A stretch of 64,000 nt of DNA from Quercus robur (Eukaryota; Streptophyta; Magnoliopsida; Fagales; Fagaceae): the NCBI RefSeq assembly GCF_932294415.1, contig NC_065544.1, positions 30,429,710-30,493,709 on the forward strand, given 5' to 3'. The position numbers and the translations under genes are program-made. Below, piece by piece: positions 1 to 11,500 of this stretch; within the stretch, counting starts at the first letter, position 1; each line of letters opens with the position of its first letter. The notes under the pieces are model-generated. The model was not told the origin of the DNA. It made no database searches and saw only the letters and a list, made by a program, of their open reading frames with translations.

Positions 1-560
1 TCGACACGGTTTGATACCCAACAAAAATATTGGAATACTTGCCCAAGAAAACTAAAATTCATATTTTTGATAGAAACCCTGACCCAACATTTATAATCGA
101 AACGCGAACCAAAGGTATAAGTGTAACACCTTGACCCAATGATTATAATTGAATCACGAACCAAAGGTATAAAGTTTGAACGCCACAAGGAAGAATCCCT
201 GATAAGTTCACAGTTCTTGAAGAACCAAAAGAAGAGTAAAGCCACACCTTTTTTTTTCTGATTTTTATTCAATAATACTCCTCTATTACAATGAGTGCAT
301 GCTATTTATAGGACATAACTGAAAATAGGAAATCTAAAAACGTACTAAATAATAAAACCCTAAATAAAAGTTGATTTGGTCTAAAATTAGCAAATCCAAA
401 ATAGGAAAATAGCTAAAAAACGTTCTAAATAATAAAAGCCTAAAATTAAGGTAGATCTGGTCCGAAATTAGAAGCTCCAAAATAGGAAAAATATCTATTG
501 ACTGATATGGAGTTGGAAAATCAATCAGCCATTAATTCACACCATAAATAAAGCCCAATT
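1..560 (-). mobile_element. Probable LTR-type repeat (degenerate)
   Basis: Non-coding repeat-like sequence with two internal tandem duplications: a unit around 78-117 recurs at 131-175, and a unit around 318-410 recurs at 412-500. It lies immediately downstream, on the minus strand, of a fragment resembling the tail of a Ty3/gypsy polyprotein (569-772), which is where a 3' LTR would sit. The left end is cut by the window and I could not find paired LTR ends, so the LTR call is inference. Confidence 0.35.
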
Positions 561-568
561 AAGCCAAA

Positions 569-772
569 TCAGCCCTCAATAGCTTGAATTAAATTTAGTA
601 CGCCTTCATCTTTCTTTGGGCCTAACTTGGAATGTCCTGCGTTTGAATTAGCCCAAATCTCTTGAATCAGCCTATTAAGTGCTTCTTTGATCTTCTTGGA
701 TCTTGCTTTAGTAATAGGCCCAACTCGAACATGCAATGGATCCTTAAATGCTTGTTGATACTCATCATACAC
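569..772 (-). mobile_element. Ty3/gypsy polyprotein tail fragment
   Basis: A 67-codon minus-strand reading frame contains a basic segment (GPITKARSKKIKEALNRLIQ) like the conserved tail found after the integrase in many plant Ty3/gypsy polyproteins. It stops before the LTR-like stretch at 1-560. No protease, RT or integrase is joined to it on this strand, so it is a broken end of an element. The motif assignment is from memory of the family. Confidence 0.4.
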
Positions 773-799
773 TCATCCCTACATAGTGCTGGTAAAGCA

Positions 800-1930
800 A
801 AAGTTGAGGTGCATGAGAAGTTAATGGCTCTTTAAGATTAAGGAAGAAGTAACCAAGCAATTGAAAGTTGGGTTCATCAAGCCTGTGCACCAAGCTGAGT
901 GGATAGCCAATGTCGTTTCAACTCCTAAAAAAGATGGGTGAGTAAGAATGTTTATGAACTTTCGAGGTCTCAATAAAGTTTGCCAAAGAATGACTTCCTT
1001 TTCCCCCATATATATGTTCTTGTGGATAACACTGTCAGTAGTGCATTGATGTCTTTCATGGATGAATATATGTTTTCTTTGAATATAAGATTAAGATGAC
1101 ACCCAAGAATTGGCTAAGACCTCTTTTACCATTGAGTGAGGGATTTACTATTACATGGTTTTACTGTTTGGGTTGGAGAATGTAGGTACTACCTACTAAA
1201 GGATGACCACAAACTTGTTACTTAATATGATGCACAATGAGGTCAAAGTGTATATGGACAACATGATAGTAAAGTCGAAGGATCGAGAAATACAAACTTA
1301 GATTGAACCCCAAAAGTGTACATTTGAAGTGATTGTTGTAAAGTTGTCGGGATTCTTGGTAAGAGACAGAGGGATAAAAATGGACACATCTAAGATTAAA
1401 GCCATTTTGAACATGCCTCCACTCACAAATGAAAAAGAGATATGAGAATTCTTGGGGGGATTGCAATAAATTAGTAGGTTCATTACCAAACTTACTTTTA
1501 CTTGTGGATCCATCTTTAAATAGTTAAGAAAGAATAAACCTCAAACATGAAACAAGGAATGTCAGAAAGAATTTGACACGATCAAAGAATATCTACTTAA
1601 CCCACCTATTCCAGTGCTTCTAGAACTTGGGAAATCCCTACTCCTTTACCTTTCTGTTTTCAAGGATGCTGTGGGAAGTATCTTTACTACTCGAGCAAGA
1701 GATTGCATGATTATGAGACTTGATACACTCCTATAGAGAAGTCTTGTTTCGCCCTTGTGTGGGCCGTCTAGAAGTTAAGGGATATTCTGCTACTTTTTTA
1801 GGTATGAATTATTGCCAGAATGGATCCTTAAAGCATCTATTTGAAAAAGCTTGCTTTGAGTGGAAGATTGTTAAGGTGGTTGATCTTTGAACATGCCTCA
1901 TTCAGTAGACTAGTAATTGAGTTAGGGGCA
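800..1930 (+). pseudogene. Ty3/gypsy reverse transcriptase/RNase H remnant
   Basis: Translating the plus strand in shifting frames gives recognisable Ty3/gypsy pol pieces in the right order. First comes the RT start (about 840-1010: GFIKPV, then a FRGLNKV core). The catalytic box follows around 1245-1275 as VYMDNM, where active elements have YVDDM, so one catalytic aspartate is lost. Next is the connection segment (about 1300-1520, with KCTFE-, SGFL- and TNEKE-like motifs). The RNase H start lies around 1560-1800. There are many stops and frameshifts. It is a dead, old copy in the opposite orientation to the neighbouring 569-772 fragment. Confidence 0.75.
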
Positions 1931-2030
1931 TACATATATAATGATGAAATTACATTATTTTCATCTTTTTTATTATTATTTATAATTTGATATATGCAAT
2001 GTGGGTAGGGGATTTGAATTCAAATTGTTT

Positions 2031-2198
2031 TTTTTTTATTTAAAATTTTATATAAGATAGAAATTCTACTCTAGCCAAATTTAAATGTATATGTGTATGA
2101 AACTCACTCTTGGAGACTTGAACCCCAGTCCTTATCCCTCACATCCCACAAGTATTTATACTTGTAGAGTAACTATAGTACTAAGGGTTTGCGGTGGT
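2031..2198 (-). mobile_element. tRNA-derived SINE with 14-bp target-site duplication
   Basis: The minus strand begins with a tRNA-like head and has an internal pol III B box (GGGGTTCAAGTCTCC type) about 75-80 bases in, then an AT-rich tail. It is bounded by a perfect 14-base direct repeat, AATTCAAATTGTTT, at 2017-2030 and 2199-2212, which is the target-site duplication of a LINE-mobilised insertion. It lies upstream of the PRP40A promoter. Confidence 0.75.
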
Positions 2199-2437
2199 AA
2201 TTCAAATTGTTTAAGTTGAAAACACTTAACGATGTTAGTTAAGATATATAACTCTTGGCAACATTTTCAAAGTTTTATATGGACTAAATTGTAAAAATTT
2301 AATACTAGTACTCAAATTAGGAAAAAAAAATTGACCCAAAATTAAATAAAAAAAGGTGTAATTTAAAAAGACAAAAGAAAAGAAGTCCGCAATTTCCCAA
2401 GTACAAAAATTGGTCGGTCTAAAACTAAAAGGGTTGA

Positions 2438-2446
2438 TATATAAAG
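2438..2446 (+). promoter_or_regulatory. Candidate TATA box of PRP40A
   Basis: TATATAAAG lies about 30 bases ahead of a stretch (about 2470-2539) that ends in a good donor (AACTG/GTACAA). Spliced to the acceptor at 5489-5490, it would provide a 5' untranslated exon ahead of the ATG at 5527. The assignment rests on position and consensus only. The transcript start is unknown. Confidence 0.4.
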
Positions 2447-5400
2447 GACTTTCCCTTTGCTTCAGTTTGAAGAACGCGAGCCTTGTGCACTTGCTAGTAC
2501 ACACGCGCCTCTTTCAAAGTACCCTACGAACAAGAACTGGTACAAACTCTTTCTCTTCCATTATTTAATTCAAATATTTCTCAAAGAGTTTCGCTTTCCA
2601 CTCTTCTTCAAGAACAATTTCTACTCTCATTGATGCATTTATTTTATAAATATATCTTTAAATTTTCTTTAAGGGTGTAATTGGGATTGGTTCTTGTACT
2701 CTTGGGTTGGCAAATTTTTTGGCTTTTGATTGAGCTTTTTTTCAAGAATGTGAGTGATGTTCGAATCTTTAGTTATAAAGTTATGAACTTTCATAGAAAA
2801 TTACAACCAGGCTAGGTTTTTGTTCATTTGGAATTTCTGGGAATTAGGGTATTTGGTTGTTTTTGAGGCAAAGTGAGTTTAATTTGTGTGATATCACAAA
2901 TTATCACATTATTGTTTCTGGTACTTGTAGAGTCTTTTAAGAAAATTTGAGGGATACCCATTTGAAAATTCAATGTTTATGTGACAGTTCTAAAGCTTTG
3001 TTAATTTAAGCCCAATTCTTTTTATTTTATCTTTTTTGAAATGGGTTGGCATAATTGATATTGTTTGTAGTTCAGTTCATATATTAATGCTTTGTTAGGT
3101 TGATGAGAAAATTTGAAGTAAAAGAAGTAATATATTGATGCTCTGTTAGATTAACGAGAAATTTGAAAAAGTTTAGCTACTAAAATCTGAGGCTATGTCA
3201 AACCGAATGCACTGTAAGAAATTAAGATGAATTTCAAATTGGTGGTGGACCATAGCTTGGCTGTTGATGTGATAGGGTAAATTTTTTTGATTGGTTGCTG
3301 AGAAATTAAGATGAATAGTAGGAGAAGAAATATTTTGAAGATTAAAACTAATAGTACAAATTTGTTTTCTTTAATCAATTTTTTTATCAAGAAATCAAGA
3401 TTGTTGTAGGATTCATTTTTTTCCCTCTTTTATTTTCTTTCATTTTCTTGTTAATGGTTAACCAAACACGTTTTTGTTTCAATTTTGAATAAAATATATT
3501 TATTAAATTTCAAAATAAGTTTTTAAAATTATTTTATTCATTTTTTTTTTCTTGTTATAAAGTGATCGCATGCAGTGCACTTGATTATTTACACTTTTAG
3601 AGGTTTGAGTCTTTTGTGGTTTGAGTCTTGATAGTGTTCCTGAGTAGTTGTGGAAACATGGAAGGGATTATCATGTGGGTTTTGCTGCACCTTTGTTCCA
3701 ACTAAAGTGGCCTACTTTTGCTTATTTGTTTGCTTATGACGAAATTTAAATGGTTAATCAACTGGCGAGTAGAGGAAAGATGTTATTGAATTGCAATTGT
3801 AACAAGTGACAACAAATTTGGTGATGTCGTCCTCTATGAATATTTTTAAAAGTGGCGATTCTTAGAAAATGGTAAATGTTTATAGAGAAGTGAGAGCTTG
3901 AAGTTAGGGTCAATACAAAATACATCTTAAGTATGTGTTAAACAATCTAGTCCACTCCAAACTATGCTAGGCCGCAAATGAAATACATACAGTTGAGATG
4001 CATGCCATCATAAAACCTCGAAGCCTGCAAATTGAGGACCTTGGCATTAAAGTATTAAGCTTTAGTAATGGAAAATTCAAATCCTCAAAATTTCTCTCTA
4101 ATCCCCTTCTTGATGCCACAGAATACCAAGAGTTGCAGCGTTGTTACAAGTCACAAGCTTTATCATCAACAGACGTGCTTTTCAACTTTTGTTTTTCTTG
4201 TTTAATGAGTTTTTTTTTTGGTCAACTGTGTTAAGTTGATGAGAATTTGTTTTCCTGTCCACATTTCATTTTGATTTGAGGAATTTATTTGGAACTTTCT
4301 TGTAATAAAGACTGAACATGATGAATATACATCCACACTTTTTTTAGTCTGTTTAAAAATTGTTATTTGTGAATGAGAAAATATGAATTATGGAAACAAT
4401 TATGGTTTTTAGTGAGGTGAAAGATGCTTGGAGAGATGATACCTCAACTTCCAATGGACTGAGAGTCTTGAGACTTTGTTCAACTGAACCATATTCTCTC
4501 TGTGCCCATGTACTCTAAAGATTAGGACTCATACTTAAGATTTGTTTGAATTCCACCACTATCACTTGGGAAATTAATTGTGTCTAAGAATTGGCAGGAT
4601 TATGTCTATACTTTATATAAGGGCAGCTCTTTTCTTTTTTGATAAGTAAGGGCAACTCTTTTCTTTTTAATAATTTTTGTTAGTTGTTTGGAAATCTCGT
4701 GAGTGCAAGATTGACTTTTGCTCTCTTCCTCCTTTTGTTAAAGGCTTTTGGTAGTAGGATTTATAGCAATTTTTTTAAGTTTAGGTAATCTCATTGAGAA
4801 AAGCGCAAAAGGGGCGCAACCCTTGTGCACAGCTTGTACACAAGAGAAACACCAAAAACTGATATATTTATTTTAATGTTTAATTATTATTATACTTAAT
4901 AATAATAATTATGTAATTATTTTACTTATTATCTTGGATCAACTTGCTTCAACTAGCTGAGGTCATCTACATTGACTCAGCCCTGCCTAAGCCATATCAT
5001 CTGTTAAATATTTTATCATCATCTTCTTTGTCCCTATTGTCCTAGCTATTTTGGTCTATGATTTGTTTTTACTCCTGTACATTAAGTCAAATCAGACTCT
5101 CATGCTGGTAATGTTGGATGTGTTTATTACACATTGCCAAACCATTTGAGATGTCCTTTTGTCATTCTATAATTGATTAATGCCACCTCCACCTTCCTAT
5201 GCATGCCTTGTGTTTCTCATTCCATGTTCCCTCATTGCTGCTCATTCTTCTTGACATTAATATGTTGACTACCTTTCTCTTATGGGCTTATTGCCCAGCA
5301 TTTTACATTATGAAGCAGTAAAACATAACTCTTTATCAGTTTACTACATTAAGTCACATATTATGTATGTTTGGCAAAATTCATATTTTTCCATTTTCGT

Positions 5401-5526
5401 GTTACACTACATGCTAATTTGAAACTTCAATCTTATCATGCTATATGTTGGACAATTCTAAGGTGTTTGTGGTGATTGTTGGTTCTGCAGTTGTTTTTGC
5501 TTTCTAGAGGCTTGTGACTTTGCTGA

Positions 5527-8500
5527 ATGGCCAATAATCCTCGATTTTCAGGTGTACAGGTAGTGTGCCCAGAGAACTGTTTCTTATAGTGTTTATATCT
5601 TATGAAACAGTTAGTTCTAGAGAGGATTTTCTTTTATTTCAATATAAAGCATTTATACCATAAGGCTTTTATACCTTAGAGTAACTTAAACTCTGAAGGA
5701 AACATCAACTGGGCTTCCCTTTTAAATTTATGTTTCCAGGTTCATGTGTTTTAAAAGGTTGGTTTTCCAGGCTCATGAGCTTATATCCCTTGAAAGCCAA
5801 CTTTTTATTTATTATTTATTTTTATATAAAAAAGGTTGGTTTCAAGGGATATAAGCTCATGCATGGAAGCTTTTCTTAGTTAGGATCTGTTACCATAGTG
5901 ACCAAAAGATGGGGTTTTTATTGATAAAATTGATCTATTGGTTTTTTCTTTCTTTTGCTAATTAATTTTTCTTTTTGTTGGCAAAGCCTCTTCAGCCTCC
6001 AATAATTGGTTCGATGGAACCTCCCCGAAGTTTTGTTCCACCCATGTCTTCTCAAGTAATGCATCCTTTCTAGCTGAGTTTGTATCACCTGTATATATTA
6101 TTAACATGAATAAAAATAAAATCTTTTTAAATAAATTTTTTTTTTTGCTGCAGTTCCGACAGGTGGTTCCAGCACAGCAACCTCAGCAGTTCAATCCTGT
6201 GCCTTCTCAACATTTTTATCCTGTTGGCAGAGGTGTTCCGCTAATGAATGTTGGATTGCCTCCTCATCAAACTTTGCAACCCCAATTCTCTCAGCCAATG
6301 CCGCAGTTACCCCCGAGAGCTGGTCAGCCAGGTCATGCTACACTGCCATCACAGCCAATTCCATTGCCAGTTGCTCAGCCAAACATGCACATTGCATCTG
6401 AAAAACCAATTCCTCAGCTTAATGCTCAAAATCCCAATAACTATTCACCTGGATTAGGTGGCCCAGAAAGACCTCTCACTCCGTCATATACTGTAAGATT
6501 TCAAAGTATTCTCATTTCTGAATTTCATAATTTATTCCAATTCTTTGGGCCTTGAATCTATATAATTACATTTATGCAGTTTGCACCATCTTCTTATGGT
6601 CAACTACATATAAATTTTAATGCACCCACCCAGTATCAGTCTACATCTCAAATGCATCCACCCAGTATTTCTTCTTCGAGACAACTTAGTTTATCATCTG
6701 AAAGCCAGAGCACTGCCCCTGTTACATCTCTGCAGCACAGTGTTGAACAACCTTCAGTTCCCACTTCTGTTGCATCGGTAAGGTGTCTTTCTTTTTCTCC
6801 TTTTAATACAGTTGCTGAGTTCTTCAGCATCATGGTCAAATTGTTTATGCTTCTTTGCTGTCTGAAATGCTATTTATCTGGATTCTTGACATGTACACAC
6901 TTATCAAAATTTTCAGGCAACAAGTGTCCAGCCAAGCTCCACTAGAGAGGCCTCGACAGATTGGATAGAGCATACTTCTGCTGATGGAAGAAGGTATATG
7001 ATTCTAATCAATTAATTACCAGTAAAGACAGACAAATCCCACCACAAAAAGGGGAATTTTTTTTTTAACCTTAATGAATAAAGTCAATAAACATCTAAAA
7101 AATCATTGCCAAGAGCCTTGTGGTTCAATTGGTTGGCATCTCTGGTGTTTCTGAAGGAGACATCCAGGGTTCAAATCCCCCTCCCCGAACTATCGAATTA
7201 TAAAAACTAAAAAAAAAAATCTTTGCATTGAAACACCTTGTACTCCTTGTGTACTTGAGTTGTGCCCCTTCTTTTTAATTATAAAAAAAAATAAAAAGGC
7301 TCACCATAGGTTGAGGAAGTTTTTGGATGTTTGTGGAGTGAAGTTTTTAAGATGTTTTTGGCTTAGTGGGTGATGTTGTAGACAGTAGTTGACATATTAT
7401 TTGGATGGAGGAATTGGTTTGGGAAACACTATTTGAATGTTTGAAATCTTACTCCGTTATGTTTGATGTGGATAGGAAGGGAATAGCCGTACGGTCAAGG
7501 ACATTGAGAGAACTCTAGATCAATTGAAATCCTTGTTGATTTGTACCTTGTTTGATTGGTCTCATGCTTGTGTTTTACACATTGTAATTCAGTTTTTTAG
7601 ACCAAAACTCTTTTTGCTTTTTTGTAATATTAAGATGCTTTGTGTTCATCATTGTGAATATGAAGGAAGATACTTTTTTTATTTATCAAAAGGGGGAAGG
7701 TTGACGCTATTGAAGAGCACACTTTCGAGCTTGCCTAGATATTATTCATCTTTATTCACCATTCCCACTAGTGTAGTGAATAGAATAGAGGTTACAGAGG
7801 AATTTTCTATGGGGTGGTTTAGGAGAGTTCAAACATCATTTGGTTGGATGGGATAAGATGTGTACTCCCTTGGCTAGTGGAGGGTTGGGGATTTGGAAAC
7901 TTACTACTTTCAATCAATCTTTGTTGGGTAAGTGGTTATGGAGGTTTGGGTTGGAGGAAAACTGACTGTGGAGGTGGGTAGTTACTGTGAAGTATGGGGA
8001 GGAGTGGGGTGGGTGGTATTCAGAACCTGTTCGAGATGCCCATGGTTGTGGGTTGTGGAAGTGTTAGAATGAGGGGAGTTCGTTTTTTTACGGTGCATTC
8101 GGCTTGATGCGGGCCTCGGTAGTCAAATTCAATTCTGACATGATTGTGTAGGGATTAGCCTTTGAAGATGTTTCTTGTCCTGTTTGAAACTGCTGTGGAT
8201 AAGGTGCTTTTGTGGAATCGTTGTTGGAGAGACAGGAGGAGGGGGAAAGGAGGAGTTGGGGTCTGGGCTTCATGAGAAGTTTTAATGATTGGGAGATTGG
8301 TGGGGTGGCTTCATTCCTCCATTTGTTAGATTCTCATGTTCCCCATTAGGGAGGGAGAAGATTGGATGAGATGGACGCTAAAGAATAGTGCGGTTCACTG
8401 TGTGATCTTTTTATGAGACCTCGCCATCCCCTATGCATTTCCCTTGGAAAGCCACATGGAGGGTTAAGGCTTCTCAGAGAGTTTCCTTTTTTGTGTGCAC

Positions 8501-11500
8501 AATGGCTTGGGGGAAAATTCTTACTTGTGAGAACCTACTTAATAGGGGGTTGTTCAATGGTGAGTTCTCATGTTGTATGTGCCTTTGTAGCGGTGAGACT
8601 GTGGACCACCTCTTAATACATTGTAGCGTGGCTTTTGAGTTGGGGAGTTTTGTATTTTGGACGTTTGGGATTTAGAGGGTATTACCAGAGAAGGTTCTTG
8701 ATTAATTATGTGGGTGGTGGAATGGGGCACCTAATCATTTTTCAGATATCTAGAATTTTGTTCCATTGACTTACTTTTAAAAATGTGGAGTGCATGCCAA
8801 CTCAATTGCTAGCACCCTTCATTAGTTCTCTTTATGAGTTGTTTTTTTCTTTAGGTCTCCCAGACAGTAATCTATCTAATTTTTAATAGAGTCGTTCATA
8901 TGTAGTTAGTTTTTCCGATAATTCTTTAGGCTACTTTGTGCCTTTTTTCATGAGGTAGTCTTATTTCAATAAAATTATTCTTACCTAAAATAAATAAAAT
9001 GAAGTATCTTCTACTTAAATATTATTACTTGCTTTCAGTTGAGGAATGCTTTTTTTGGCTAAAGACTATTATCCTGTGGAGTATTATGACCCAGCTGACA
9101 ACCAATCCCAAGGGTTGTTGAGATTGCAATATCTGAATTTTATTACACTAAGACATAGGGTGAAGTTTGTCTTTGAGTAATTCAAACACTTTAAATGTAT
9201 ATATATCTGATGAGATCAAGTGTAGAATCTAGGGTTAAAGGTTTGCATGTGCTTGTGGCGGACTAAAGGTCTAGTTTGATTTGTGGATCCAGGGTTTACA
9301 ACTTTTGAAAAAAGAAGGGTTGGGGTTCAACAATGACTATGGTTTTTATATATAAAAAAAAAACAATAACTATGGTTCTTTAGGGAAGAGAAACAATTTG
9401 ATTTTGGGTTGCAAAGAGTTAAGAGGTTAGAAGAAATAAAAAAATGAATGTCCACAATCTATGAACAGTACATGTGAATAGTGCACATGAAAAGTACCAG
9501 GGATAAAATATCAAATAGAATGAACAGAGAGAGAGAGAGGGGGGGGGGGGGGGAAGAGAGAGAGCAATAAGGACGATGTGCCTCAGTACTCAAAACATTG
9601 AAAATTTTATCGATCAATTCCCCTTCGTTTTAGTGAAATAACACACTTATATAAACCCTAAATCTTCACTACTCCTAATACAAATAAAACTCATACTTTT
9701 AGTAGCGAACCAAATAAGTTTGACTAGTAAACCAAACCCTTATTGAATTGATCCGAAGGCCACATATACAGACCCATAAAGTAAATAAGACTTGCAAATT
9801 TATACAATGAAACCCAAAGCCCACAATTATGGTCCATACCTAACAATTACAAAATTATTAAAATACTCGACTTGAGAATAACCAAATAAAACATAAAATA
9901 AAAATACAAAAGCCTAATTAACTACCATAGAAACTTATTCTTGGGCTTTACCTTAACCTTAGGCTTCCTAAGAGGATATTGTTTCTCTAACCAAGCTATG
10001 GTTGCGTGATCATTGTTAGTCCATCTTGGCACCCTCTGCTTTTTTTTTTTTTTGGGGGGGGGGGGGGGTGGGTGGGGTGGGGAATTGGAACTGTATCCTT
10101 GCATAGAGGTGCTACAATATTCTCCCTTTGTCTATAGAGTACCACAATATTGTGCTTATTGCAATCGTTTTTCAGTCATTATTTATATTCCATAATTGGT
10201 TTAATTTGTTATTTGTTACAAATTCTGACTATTCTTTTCCACATTAATCATTCAGATACTATTTTAACAAGAGGACAAGGCAATCTAGTTGGGAGAAGCC
10301 TTTAGAATTGATGACGCCAATTGAGGTGAGTCTTGCCTTCTCCACTTCTTCAAATATATGACATGTTAGTTATTCTATTGAATAGTATTAAAATGTATGG
10401 TGGATATGTGTGCTGGTATACATATCTCTCCTGTGATTTACATGTCTAACTTGGTTCTGCGTTAGCAAATTTCTTGTTTTACAATTATTATTATTATTTT
10501 TTTGCATTGCTTGTTATTCCATAAACATTTTTTCAGTGGTCTAGTGAAAAGATACTTCCAGTTGTTCATATGGAATGATTTTCCTGTCAAGCAGACATGC
10601 ATCAATCTTGAACTTTTTGGACTTAGTGCAAGGGCGATTGCATCCAATAGGTGCTTGCTACTGTTAGATAATAGCTTTTTAGCTCTCTTTTGGATGAAGT
10701 TGTGGAAGAATTCTCTGTCCATATTAATTTGTTCCTCTGACTCTTAATTATGGCTGGAAGCTGTGTCTTATGAATTGGTCAGAAGCTTTTCATTGTGATT
10801 TACTCCCACTACCTCTCTGTTGAGAACAGAAGGAATGTATATCTCTTGCCTTTTGTTTTTTTTGATTTTTTTGTCCTTCCATTTTTTGTTTGAGGTTGTA
10901 AATGAAATGATTATTTAGTTCACTTTTGTATTTTTATTGGAAAACACGGGTTCTCATCTCTCTTTTGCACCCACTCCCAATTTTGATATTGCATGGGAAA
11001 TAATTACTCTATGGGGTATTTTTTGGAATTAAATGAAACTGTTCACATAATTTCTCTGCTGATGTATTGCATAGTCTAGTCACAATATCTTTGAATACAA
11101 CCTTCATTGTTGATTCCATGCTTGATATTGTTTCTCTACTAGTGTGTTGCCATGTACTAAATCTTTGACCTTATTCGTCTACCATTTGATGTACTCCAAG
11201 GTATTCTCTCTTGGTAAGAATTGCTGAGATATCATGACAGTTTTCTGGTTTTGGTATAAATTTTCCTTTAGACCTATAAAGTTATGGTGTTTTCAATTCC
11301 TTTGGAAAGTTGTTTCTATTTCACTCGTTTATTATCCATATATATGCTGTGTGACTTCCGTAGTTTTAAAGATGGTTACAGGTACATGCTGTGCTACTCT
11401 TTTGAGAGGTAGGATATGCTGTGGGTCTTTGCTCCTTTCTCTACCTACTATATAGCTTGAATGTTAGTAAATTCCATCATTTGTATTACTTCCTTGATTG

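Noticed and set aside
3998-4234. 78-codon plus-strand frame in the first, non-coding intron region of PRP40A
   Set aside because: No domain and no matching exon in PRP40A proteins; likely intronic chance ORF.
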